DNA of 6,372 nucleotides, from contig PXEI01000090.1 of the NCBI GenBank assembly GCA_003564775.1, positions 1-6,372 of the forward strand, given 5' to 3'. This document shows, in pieces, positions 1 to 6,233 of the stretch. A program made the translations under genes and the position numbers. The DNA comes from Spirochaetaceae bacterium. GTDB taxonomy: Bacteria > Spirochaetota > Spirochaetia > DSM-27196 > SLAA01. A model generated the notes under the pieces. The model did no database searches, had not been told where the DNA came from, and saw nothing but the letters and a program-made list of their open reading frames with translations. Within the stretch, counting starts at the first letter, position 1. Every line of letters begins with the position of its first letter.

Positions 1-96
1 GCCTCGGCAGCGTGTAGGCGTGGTAAGATCATGCACACTCGCTGTGAGACAGGTTTTGTCTTCAGATTGTACTTCTAACGGTTTATTTAAAAAGTC

Positions 97-101
97 GGAG
101 A
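97..101 (+). promoter_or_regulatory. Ribosome binding site of the receiver-PAS gene
   Basis: GGAGA lies 6 bp upstream of the ATG at 108 in an A/T-rich stretch. It is the only good Shine-Dalgarno match near the start and fixes the N-terminus of the receiver-PAS protein. No convincing -35/-10 pair was found in 1-96, although the operon promoter could lie there or further upstream. Confidence 0.6.
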
Positions 102-107
102 TATCAC

Positions 108-854
108 ATGCAAAGACAGGAAGTATTGGCGAAGGCGACAATCCTCTTGGTAGAAGACGAGGTTCTTATTGCCATGGCCTCGAAACAAACCTTAGAGCGG
201 CACGGGTACCAGGTAATCATTGCGTCGTCTGGTGAGCAGGCGGTGCAGATTGTTGAAAACACGCCGGAGCTTGATCTCATTCTCATGGATATAGACCTGG
301 GCTCCGAAATGAATGGAACTGACGCAGCCGAGATCATTCTTGCTCAACGGGACATCGCCTTGACCTTCCTCTCTTCTCACACCGAGCCGGAAGTTGTAGA
401 CAAGACCGAGGGCATTACCTCATACGGCTATGTGGTGAAGAACTCCGGCGAAACGGTTCTTCTGGCATCAATCAAGATGGCGCTGCGGCTCCACCAGAGT
501 GAAGGGCGGTTTCGACGAGTGTTGTCCGATGTCTCCGAGGTTGCAGTACAGGGGTATGCGCAGGACGGAACCACCAATTACTGGAACCACGCATCGGAGC
601 TGCTCTACGGCTACTCAGCCAAGGAGGCTATAGGCAAAAAACTGTGGGACCTCATTATCCCACAGGAAATGGCGTCCGAGGTCAAGCAGGCCGTGCAGCA
701 GATGCTTGCCAGGGGACAGGCTAACCCACCGGAAACACTTTCGCTTCTGCACAAGGACGGCTCCCGGATACTCGTGCGTTCCAACCACAGTGTAACCACG
801 AACGCAAGGGGCGAGCCCGAGCTGTTCTGTCTCGATATTCCCGCACGAAGCTAA
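108..854 (+). CDS. Response regulator receiver-PAS protein without an output domain
   Basis: The 248-residue soluble protein has two domains. Residues about 10-125 form a CheY-like receiver: acidic pair E16-D17, phospho-acceptor D61 in LILMDIDLG, the conserved Ser/Thr position at S89 in FLSSHTE, and the switch lysine K111 in YVVKNSGE. Residues about 129-245 form a PAS domain (YWNHASELLYGYSAKEAIG, then HKDGSRILVRSN). There is no transmembrane segment, histidine kinase, HTH or GGDEF domain. Related spirochaetal proteins, as I recall them, continue from the PAS into DITERK-like sequence, further PAS domains and a kinase core. This one stops at LFCLDIPARS, so it may be a truncated descendant. The +1, +2 and +3 frames just downstream show no kinase sequence, so a simple frameshift does not explain the end. 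GGAGA at 97-101 lies 6 bp before the ATG and supports this start. It is the first gene of the cluster, 17 bp before the next. A role as phosphate sink or protein-interaction regulator is inference. Confidence 0.88.
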   Translation: MQRQEVLAKATILLVEDEVLIAMASKQTLERHGYQVIIASSGEQAVQIVENTPELDLILMDIDLGSEMNGTDAAEIILAQRDIALTFLSSHTEPEVVDKTEGITSYGYVVKNSGETVLLASIKMALRLHQSEGRFRRVLSDVSEVAVQGYAQDGTTNYWNHASELLYGYSAKEAIGKKLWDLIIPQEMASEVKQAVQQMLARGQANPPETLSLLHKDGSRILVRSNHSVTTNARGEPELFCLDIPARS

Positions 855-869
855 ACTCCCGCACGAAGC
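839..869 (+). repeat. 13-bp direct repeat flanking the stop codon of the receiver-PAS gene
   Basis: TCCCGCACGAAGC occurs at 839-851 and again, identically, at 857-869, an offset of exactly 18 bp. The first copy encodes the last residues (PARS) of the receiver-PAS protein. The TAA stop (852-854) lies between the copies. The second copy ends just before the GTG start at 872 and supplies the only weak purine-rich (GAAG) element there. The arrangement looks like a short tandem duplication or a deletion junction. The repeat itself is seen directly; its origin is inference. Confidence 0.8.
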
Positions 870-871
870 AT

Positions 872-1942
872 GTGACAAATCTGCAATCTGCATCTACACT
901 TCCGGTTATGCGAACTCGGCAAAAGGTTGCATTGGCGTGCTCCTTGATCTGTATAGCCTGCACGGGGGTTCTCCTGGTACTGTCCTTTGGGCGTGCCGTT
1001 CAGGAAGTCATAGCCAGCGAGACAGGCGCCCCCATTGCGGAAACGCACCTTACAGTGATTCTCCCCGACAACAGTGACATGTTCTTTCGTTCTCTTGCGA
1101 GTGGTGGACGGGCCGAGGCGGTGGCACAGCAGGTTGCGCTTGAGTTTCTGTTCTACAACTCGGATCGCGAGGTAGGCCTGCTGTTGCGCCAGGCGCGATG
1201 GATGCAGACCGAGGGGGTTCTCATCTATCTGCCGGAGCAGAATAGCTTCACAGATGAGATTAACCAACTTGAACGTGACGGCGTCCCGGTTGTGACGCTG
1301 ATCAACGACAACCCCTTGTCGGAGCGTCGGGCGCACCTTGGTTTTGACGATGAGGGTATAGCTCGCGAGCTTGTTCGCATGATCGGACTTGAGGCCGTGC
1401 AAGACTCACAGACCTGGGCACTCCTCATTACTGCCGACAGTGAAGGCAACCCAACATGGGGTGGCACGAGGATGGCCACCGTGGTGCGCAGTATGCTTTC
1501 GAGTCACGCCGGAGTTGAGCTCTTGCCGGAGAAAGCAATAGACCAGGGCTACTTTTCCGGGGAGCAGGCAGCCGTGCAGCTCTTGCGGGAGCATCCGAAC
1601 CTGCGTGGAATTATTGTTGCCACACCACAGACCCTGGGTGGCGTGGTACAGGCACTTATTGATCAGTACCGCCTTGGGAGCGTCGGCGTGGTTGGTATTG
1701 ATTTCGGCGCCGGGGTAGAGGAGGCGCTCGCTCGCGGTCTGCTGAACGGTACAATAAGCCGGCATCCCGAGCAGGTAGGTGCCCAGGGCGTCCGCAGCCT
1801 TATTGAGACGGTGCGCGGCGGTCATCCTTCGGAGTCTCTTTCGGAGTCTCTTTCGGAGCCCCCTCCGGAGCCCCCTCCGGAGTATCGCAACCTGGCCTAC
1901 TCGGCGGTTGAACCGGGACGGGGTGCAACGTGGCAGGAGTAA
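872..1942 (+). CDS. Membrane-anchored periplasmic sugar-binding-fold protein, probable sensor partner of the kinase
   Basis: The 356-residue protein has a basic N-terminus and one hydrophobic segment (about 19-39), with no clear signal peptidase I site and no standard lipobox (C27 and C30 lie in the segment in poor context). It is therefore probably held in the membrane by an uncleaved anchor. Residues about 55-320 resemble the type I periplasmic-binding / LacI sugar-binding fold (Peripla_BP_4-like): an opening strand LTVILPDN, VPVVTLINDNPLSERRAHLGFDDEG between the lobes, then LRGIIVATPQTLGG and VGVVGIDFGAGVEEALARG. It is clearly divergent from transporter binding proteins. The C-terminus has a Ser/Pro/Glu repeat (SESLSEPPPEPPPE) and a short polar tail. 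The start is uncertain: GTG 872 has only a weak GAAG, while ATG 908 (residue 13) gives a more typical MRTRQK signal start but has no visible ribosome site. The gene overlaps the kinase gene by 13 bp, which fits co-production. The likely role is binding a sugar outside the membrane and signalling to the kinase; the ligand is unknown. Confidence 0.8.
   Translation: MTNLQSASTLPVMRTRQKVALACSLICIACTGVLLVLSFGRAVQEVIASETGAPIAETHLTVILPDNSDMFFRSLASGGRAEAVAQQVALEFLFYNSDREVGLLLRQARWMQTEGVLIYLPEQNSFTDEINQLERDGVPVVTLINDNPLSERRAHLGFDDEGIARELVRMIGLEAVQDSQTWALLITADSEGNPTWGGTRMATVVRSMLSSHAGVELLPEKAIDQGYFSGEQAAVQLLREHPNLRGIIVATPQTLGGVVQALIDQYRLGSVGVVGIDFGAGVEEALARGLLNGTISRHPEQVGAQGVRSLIETVRGGHPSESLSESLSEPPPEPPPEYRNLAYSAVEPGRGATWQE
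1830..1882 (+). repeat. 12-bp in-frame tandem repeat (about 4.4 units)
   Basis: Units begin at 1830, 1842, 1854 and 1866, with a partial unit at 1878-1882. The first two are identical (CGGAGTCTCTTT); the next two are identical to each other (CGGAGCCCCCTC) and share the CGGAG core. Because the unit is 12 bp, changes in copy number would add or remove four residues without shifting the frame. It encodes the Ser-Leu-Ser-Glu then Pro-Pro-Pro-Glu linker near the C-terminus of the anchored binding protein. Replication slippage is the likely origin. Confidence 0.9.
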
Positions 1943-3468
1943 AGTCGTCCAGTCTCCGACAGAGAATACTTATCTATCTCGCGGCACTTTCAATTCCACT
2001 TGCGCTGGGCGTTCTTGTGCCAATCACACTCATTCAGGTTCTGCTCAATAGAAGCCTGTTGATGTATGAGCGAAATCAGCAGTACCAGATTGTAGATGAG
2101 CTTGTGCAGGGGCTTGAGGAGCGGCTGAGAGAGTATCTCGAGGCCCGGTCTACCGACAGCCTGCGTGGGTATCTGGAGATTGCGGACCAGCTCCAGAACT
2201 CGGTCGCGCTCTTCTCACCGGATCTCAACGACCAGCAGCTTGTGGATCAGGAGCGGCATCTTGAGCGGTCGGTTCATTTCCTGATCAAGAGCCTGCAGAG
2301 AACGGCAGACCGCGCGGTGCAGGAAAAACGGGGGCGCTCTCCGGAGCAGTATACTCAGCTGTACACCGAGGTTCGAGCAATCTCTGGTCTGCTGCGTTCG
2401 GAACTGATTGAGCTCTCGCAGAAAGAACTCACTCGGGTGATGCAGGCACAAGAAAGCTTTTCGCATGAGTTTGCATGGGTGCAGGCCTTTAGCTTCCTGT
2501 TCCTCTCGAGTCTCATCTTTCTTACTGCCGTACTCGCCGCCATGTTTGCCGCCAAGATAGCGGAACCAATCAGCCGGCTGTCCGGGTCGGCACTCCGTGT
2601 TGCCGACGGCGACTTTGCCGTTCCCGATATCCCGTTGCGCGGAAGCACCGAGGTCCGTCACATGGCCGATGCGTTCAACCGGATGAAAGAGTCAATTCAA
2701 CGCAACATTAAAGAGATACAGCGTACGGCAGAGATGGAAAAGGGATTGATGGAGGAGCGAGTTGCCAACCTCAAGATGAAGAACCGTGTCAAACAGGCCG
2801 AGATGGCCTCGTTGCAGAATCAGATCCGGCCACATTTCCTCTTCAACGCGCTCAATACCGGGGTGCAGCTAGCCACCATTGAGGAGGCCGAGCGAACAAG
2901 CGAGTACCTGGACTCACTGGCCAGCTTGTTTCGTGAAAGCCTGCGTCCATTGTCCGAGGTATCGACGCTTGGGCGGGAGTACGAGACGCTGTGTTCCTTC
3001 CTCTATATCATGCAGATACGATTTGGTGCTCGTGTGGAGCTGCACCATGAGCTTGCCCCTGACACGGTCTCCACACCGCTGCCCCGGCTGGTACTCCAAC
3101 CTTTGGTTGAGAACTCAGTTCTTCATGGTTTTCAGAACGGCAAGGGGAACATCTTCCTGAGTTCAAGGTGCGACGGAACGCGGGTGCTCATTGAGCTTCA
3201 CGACGACGGCCTTGGAATGAGCCCTGAACTTGTTGAGAAAATTTCGCACGATGTCTCCACATGGGACCCTGAACTGCCGCAAGCTGATAACACAACGGGT
3301 GGTGCCGGGTCCAGAATAGGACTGCGAAACGTCATATATCGCTTGCGGCTGTTTTGCGGAACCGATGACTGCTTTGCAATTGACAGCCAGGCCGGAGCAG
3401 GGGTGAGAGTACGCCTATGGGTACCTCAAGCAGACGGTGGAACGGCGACGGTGGGGGGGCCTACGTGA
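1930..3468 (+). CDS. LytS/YesM-type sensor histidine kinase
   Basis: The 512-residue inner-membrane kinase has TM1 at about 13-39, an extracytoplasmic region at about 40-183, TM2 at about 186-208, and a HAMP domain at about 209-262 (EPISRLSGSALRVADGDF). A charged coiled coil (about 263-298) leads into a His_kinase domain with phospho-acceptor H302 in QIRPHFLFNALN. The HATPase domain has N395 in LQPLVENSVLHGF, the glycine box DDGLGM (D425-M430) and GSRIGLRNV (from G460). All the catalytic motifs are present, so it should be active. The extracytoplasmic region looks wholly helical and lacks a recognisable PAS, Cache or sugar-binding fold, which suggests it reads a separate binding protein. The GTG start at 1930 lies inside the end of the previous gene, with CGGGG at 1919-1923 as a possible ribosome site. 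The stop overlaps the regulator's start by 4 bp. This is the LytS-like member of a XylFII-LytS/YesN-like system; the partners are inferred from context. Confidence 0.93.
   Translation: MAGVKSSSLRQRILIYLAALSIPLALGVLVPITLIQVLLNRSLLMYERNQQYQIVDELVQGLEERLREYLEARSTDSLRGYLEIADQLQNSVALFSPDLNDQQLVDQERHLERSVHFLIKSLQRTADRAVQEKRGRSPEQYTQLYTEVRAISGLLRSELIELSQKELTRVMQAQESFSHEFAWVQAFSFLFLSSLIFLTAVLAAMFAAKIAEPISRLSGSALRVADGDFAVPDIPLRGSTEVRHMADAFNRMKESIQRNIKEIQRTAEMEKGLMEERVANLKMKNRVKQAEMASLQNQIRPHFLFNALNTGVQLATIEEAERTSEYLDSLASLFRESLRPLSEVSTLGREYETLCSFLYIMQIRFGARVELHHELAPDTVSTPLPRLVLQPLVENSVLHGFQNGKGNIFLSSRCDGTRVLIELHDDGLGMSPELVEKISHDVSTWDPELPQADNTTGGAGSRIGLRNVIYRLRLFCGTDDCFAIDSQAGAGVRVRLWVPQADGGTATVGGPT
3453..3459 (+). 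promoter_or_regulatory. G-rich ribosome binding site deciding the AraC-type regulator start
   Basis: A run of seven G residues lies 5 bp before the GTG at 3465, inside the last codons of the kinase gene. It favours GTG 3465 over the upstream ATG at 3417. The latter would add a 16-residue Gly/Arg-rich leader that is simply the kinase C-terminus read in another frame, and it would put the receiver domain unusually far from the N-terminus. Confidence 0.6.
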
Positions 3469-4988
3469 AGCGGCGGATCTACGTAATTGATGATGAGTTG
3501 CCGGTACTGGAAGGTGTTCGCTTCATTGTTGAAAGCTCCTTTCCTGCAGGTGAGATCTGCGGAACCTGTACCAGCGGCATAACGGCTATTGAAGAGATTG
3601 ATCATGATCCGCCGGATATCCTGCTCGTGGACATCCACCTTCCCGGAATTTCCGGACTTGAGATACTGAACGATGTACGCACACGTCACCCTGCTGTTCT
3701 CTGTATTATTATCTCGGCCTATGAACAGTTTTCAATTGCAAAAGAGGCGCTTGAGTTTGGGGTGTTTGCCTACATTGTCAAGCCGGTGACAAAGACAAGA
3801 TTGCTCAAGGTCTTGACCGATGCATGTGAGGAGCTGGACCGCAGTGACCGGCGTCACGAGGCAGACCTGGCGGGAAAGGCCCTGAAGCAGTCGGTGGAGA
3901 GTCTCCTTGAACGGCAGCTGCTGCCGCGCCTGTTCTCCGGGGTGTGGCGGCCGCAGGCAGATGAGTGGGAGTTGTGGCTCATGGCTCTTCGCAATGTTCG
4001 GCCCGACTTCCTTCCCGCGGTGGCCTTGGCATTTGTTCCATGCGCCGACGCTTCATGGGCTTCTGGCCTCGCGGCCGCCTTGCGCTACAAACTGCCGTGC
4101 TGGACCGGGGTTACAGACTCAGGCGGCGTCGGTGTCCTTTTAGCGGCACCGCACGGTGACGTATCGCGTGATCTGCGTGATGCAACGCGCGAGGCCCTGA
4201 GGATGGCACACGACACCGCGTTTGAGGAACCTGCAATCTGGTGCGCGCAGCCGGTTCCATTAGAACGAGTCTGGGAAATGCTTCCTCCGCTGGGCGGTGG
4301 CGCCCCTCATGACGACACCAACCGAGTTGATTCCCCAACCGCGCCCGGGCCGCAACTGCGAGAGGCCCTGGCCAGGGTTCGCGGGCTGCTCACGTCCGGC
4401 GACAGCACCACCCTGGCAAAGTGGCGGGAGACGACTATTCCTCTGCTTAGGCAGATGCTGGCCCGCAACCGCGAGTACACGCTGTTGCTTCTTATGGAGC
4501 CGATCCTGGAAGCTTACCCGCCGCCACGGCTCCCTCCGGCAGAAATCCGCGAGCTTGGACGGCAGCCAACAACGGAAGAAACGCTCGATGTTCTTGCGCG
4601 TATCATAAGCGGTGCACGGACCACGGCCAGCAGTTACGAGGGAGACTCGCGGTCGCTCCGTGACGCTCTTGAGTTCCTGCGCAACCATTTCTCTGAGCTT
4701 GTATCACTTGACGATGTAGCGGCGGCCGCGGGGGTTTCTTCTGCGCATCTGTCGCGGCTCTTTCGCCAGGAACTCCAGCTGCCGTTTTCGGACTATCTTA
4801 GTTCCTTACGCATGGAGGAGGCCCAGCGGCTACTCTCGGAGTCGACACTGAGCATAAAAGAGGTTGGCTACGCGGTTGGGTATCAGGATGCGAACTACTT
4901 CAGTCGTGTCTTTAAACGGTGGGTTGGTGTGCGCCCGCGGGAGTACTCAGCGCGCACATCGGTTAACAGAGAGGGGGATGCGCCATGA
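3465..4988 (+). CDS. YesN-type response regulator with AraC DNA-binding domain
   Basis: The 507-residue cytoplasmic transcription regulator starts at GTG 3465, which overlaps the kinase stop by 4 bp (GTGA) and places the receiver directly at the N-terminus. Receiver (about 3-120): acidic pair D9-D10, phospho-acceptor D56 in ILLVDIHLPG, S84 in IIISAYEQF, and K106-P107 in AYIVKP. The central region (about 125-395) is divergent, with Pro/Gly/Ala-rich stretches, and has no domain I can name; YesN-family proteins often have such a linker. The C-terminal AraC domain (about 398-495) has both helix-turn-helix units: LDDVAAAAGVSSAHLSRLF, then IKEVGYAVGYQDANYFSRVF followed by GVRPREYS. It should be phosphorylated by the adjacent kinase and activate sugar-uptake genes. 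The likely target is the promoter region upstream of the binding-protein gene at 6234, which is inference. An upstream ATG at 3417 would give 523 residues and is less likely. Confidence 0.93.
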   Translation: MKRRIYVIDDELPVLEGVRFIVESSFPAGEICGTCTSGITAIEEIDHDPPDILLVDIHLPGISGLEILNDVRTRHPAVLCIIISAYEQFSIAKEALEFGVFAYIVKPVTKTRLLKVLTDACEELDRSDRRHEADLAGKALKQSVESLLERQLLPRLFSGVWRPQADEWELWLMALRNVRPDFLPAVALAFVPCADASWASGLAAALRYKLPCWTGVTDSGGVGVLLAAPHGDVSRDLRDATREALRMAHDTAFEEPAIWCAQPVPLERVWEMLPPLGGGAPHDDTNRVDSPTAPGPQLREALARVRGLLTSGDSTTLAKWRETTIPLLRQMLARNREYTLLLLMEPILEAYPPPRLPPAEIRELGRQPTTEETLDVLARIISGARTTASSYEGDSRSLRDALEFLRNHFSELVSLDDVAAAAGVSSAHLSRLFRQELQLPFSDYLSSLRMEEAQRLLSESTLSIKEVGYAVGYQDANYFSRVFKRWVGVRPREYSARTSVNREGDAP

Positions 4989-6088
4989 AGGGAAAAAGAC
5001 CACGCTCACCGGTAGCCCGTACGTGGCAAGGTGTAATCGGCGCCGTCGTGCTTATGTCAGTACTGGCATGCGGCCAATCTGACGCGCAGACAGAACAAGG
5101 CGGCGACGGCGAACCTCATGGAATCAGGATTGGTTTCTCTATGGACTCGTTTGTGGTCGAGCGCTGGCAGCGTGACCGCGATGCGTTTCTGGACGAAGCA
5201 CGCATCCACGGGGTTGAGGTCATTCTGCGCACCGCCAACGAGAGACTTGATGTACAGCGCGAACAGTTGCTGGAGCTTGCGCAGTCCGGTATCGACGTGC
5301 TGGTGGTGGTTCCCAATGATGCAGAAGGACTGTCGGATATAGTAGAGAGTATTCGCAACCGCGGGGTTCCGGTACTGGCCTATGATCGGCTGGTCAGGAA
5401 CACAGCTATCGACGGGTATATCAGCTTTGATAATCAAGGTATTGGGTCAATGATGGCCGATGCCGTGCTGAGCGAACTGGAGTCACGCGCGGACGGAGAC
5501 AGCACGGTCCTGGTTATTAACGGGGCGCTCAGCGACTACAACAGCTTCATGATTAATCGGGGCATTGTAACCTCGCTTACGCCACACGTTGACAGCGGTC
5601 GTGTGAGAGTGCTCGACAGCCTCTGGCTTCAGACCTGGCGCAACGAAGAGGCGCACGACGCTATTGAAGGCGCCTTTGATCGCTTTGAGCATATCTCGGG
5701 GGTCATAGCTGCCAACGACCTTATTGCAGATGCCGTGGTACGTTCCGCAGCTGCCCGTGGCCTTGCCGGAGAGCTGCTGGTAAGTGGAATGGACGGCGAC
5801 CTTGCCGCGGTACAACGGGTTGCCGAAGGCACCCAGCTCATGACCATTTACAAGCCGGTAGAGGATCTGGCACGGCGGGCGGTGCATGCTGCAATTGAGC
5901 TTGCCGGAACCCAGACACTACAGGCAGATGAGCTCATTCATAACGGCAGGGTCGATGTCCCCTTCATACGGCTTGCACCGGTTATGGTTACCCAGGAGAG
6001 CATTCTTGATACCGTCATTGCAGACCGCTTTCATTCGTATGATGATGTGTTCCGCAATGTTCCTGAGTCACAACGCCCACCAAGATAG
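4985..6088 (+). CDS. XylF-like D-xylose-binding lipoprotein
   Basis: The 367-residue exported protein has an N-terminal signal with lipobox-like SVLAC (lipidated residue probably C29), followed by a polar linker to about residue 46. The mature part follows E. coli XylF closely, as recalled: IGFSMDSFVVERWQRDRDAF (50-69), VLVVVPNDAEGLSDIV (105-120), VLAYDRLV (130-137), YISFDNQGIG (145-154), W218, the AANDLIAD region (N244-D245), SGMDGDLAAVQRVAEGTQ (267-284), TIYKPVEDLA (K290) and DTVIADRFHSYDDVF near the end. These cover the usual sugar-contact segments, so xylose or a similar pentose is the best guess. The start is supported by GAGGGGG at 4971-4977, 7 bp before the ATG, and by an ATGA overlap with the regulator stop. 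Its place in the regulatory operon, separate from the importer gene at 6234, suggests a sensor (XylFII-like) rather than a transporter role. A second transporter binding protein remains possible. Confidence 0.9.
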   Translation: MKGKRPRSPVARTWQGVIGAVVLMSVLACGQSDAQTEQGGDGEPHGIRIGFSMDSFVVERWQRDRDAFLDEARIHGVEVILRTANERLDVQREQLLELAQSGIDVLVVVPNDAEGLSDIVESIRNRGVPVLAYDRLVRNTAIDGYISFDNQGIGSMMADAVLSELESRADGDSTVLVINGALSDYNSFMINRGIVTSLTPHVDSGRVRVLDSLWLQTWRNEEAHDAIEGAFDRFEHISGVIAANDLIADAVVRSAAARGLAGELLVSGMDGDLAAVQRVAEGTQLMTIYKPVEDLARRAVHAAIELAGTQTLQADELIHNGRVDVPFIRLAPVMVTQESILDTVIADRFHSYDDVFRNVPESQRPPR

Positions 6089-6122
6089 CTTTATTTTGAT
6101 GCAGTAATTGTCCAGTTTCGAC

Positions 6123-6150
6123 GTTCGGGCGTAGATCGTGACCGAATTTT
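6123..6150 (+). terminator. Possible weak intrinsic terminator or hairpin after the XylF-like gene
   Basis: GTTCGG (6123-6128) can pair with CCGAAT (6142-6147, one G-U pair). An inner 3-bp stem (6129-6131 with 6137-6139, one G-U pair) closes a UAGAU loop, and there is a 2-nt bulge at 6140-6141. The 3' arm runs into four T residues (6147-6150). It lies 35 bp after the stop codon of the sensory operon and 84 bp before the next gene. The stem is short and the T-tract poor, so it could equally be a chance hairpin or a leader structure. Confidence 0.3.
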
Positions 6151-6221
6151 CCAGCAGAAGGCAATAATCCTCTTGATGACAGCTGCCCGAGACGGGTTTA
6201 GCGTTATGAGACATTCATCAA

Positions 6222-6227
6222 AAGGAG
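6222..6227 (+). promoter_or_regulatory. Strong ribosome binding site of the downstream binding-protein gene
   Basis: AAGGAG is a near-perfect Shine-Dalgarno sequence 6 bp before the ATG at 6234. It is clearly stronger than the sites of the sensory genes upstream. This fits a highly expressed transporter binding protein beside low-expressed regulators. Confidence 0.8.
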
Positions 6228-6233
6228 ATTTGT

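Noticed and set aside
34..60. Short inverted repeats CACA/TGTG (34-46) and GACA/TGTC (48-60) in the leader
   Set aside because: Arms of 4 bp are expected by chance, and no promoter elements line up with them.
1..78. Possible tail of an upstream gene ending at the TAA at 76-78
   Set aside because: The frame from base 1 is open to that stop, but only about 25 codons are visible and no family is recognisable; a second frame is also open here.
851..1402. A 183-codon open frame on the minus strand opposite the anchored binding-protein gene
   Set aside because: It lies wholly opposite a convincing coding gene, has no recognisable domain, and its composition looks like a reverse-frame shadow.
2215..2661. 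A 148-codon minus-strand open frame opposite the kinase gene
   Set aside because: It is antisense to the helical region, TM2 and HAMP part of the kinase; no domain, ribosome site or membrane pattern supports it.
3417..3464. Upstream ATG that would extend the AraC-type regulator by 16 residues
   Set aside because: The extension is Gly/Arg-rich sequence derived from the overlapping kinase end. GTG 3465 has a G-rich ribosome site 5 bp upstream and starts right at the receiver fold.
6186..6196. CCCG-AGA-CGGG inverted repeat before the gene at 6234
   Set aside because: The stem is only 4 bp with a 3-nt loop and a weak TTTA tail, too short to call a terminator or operator.
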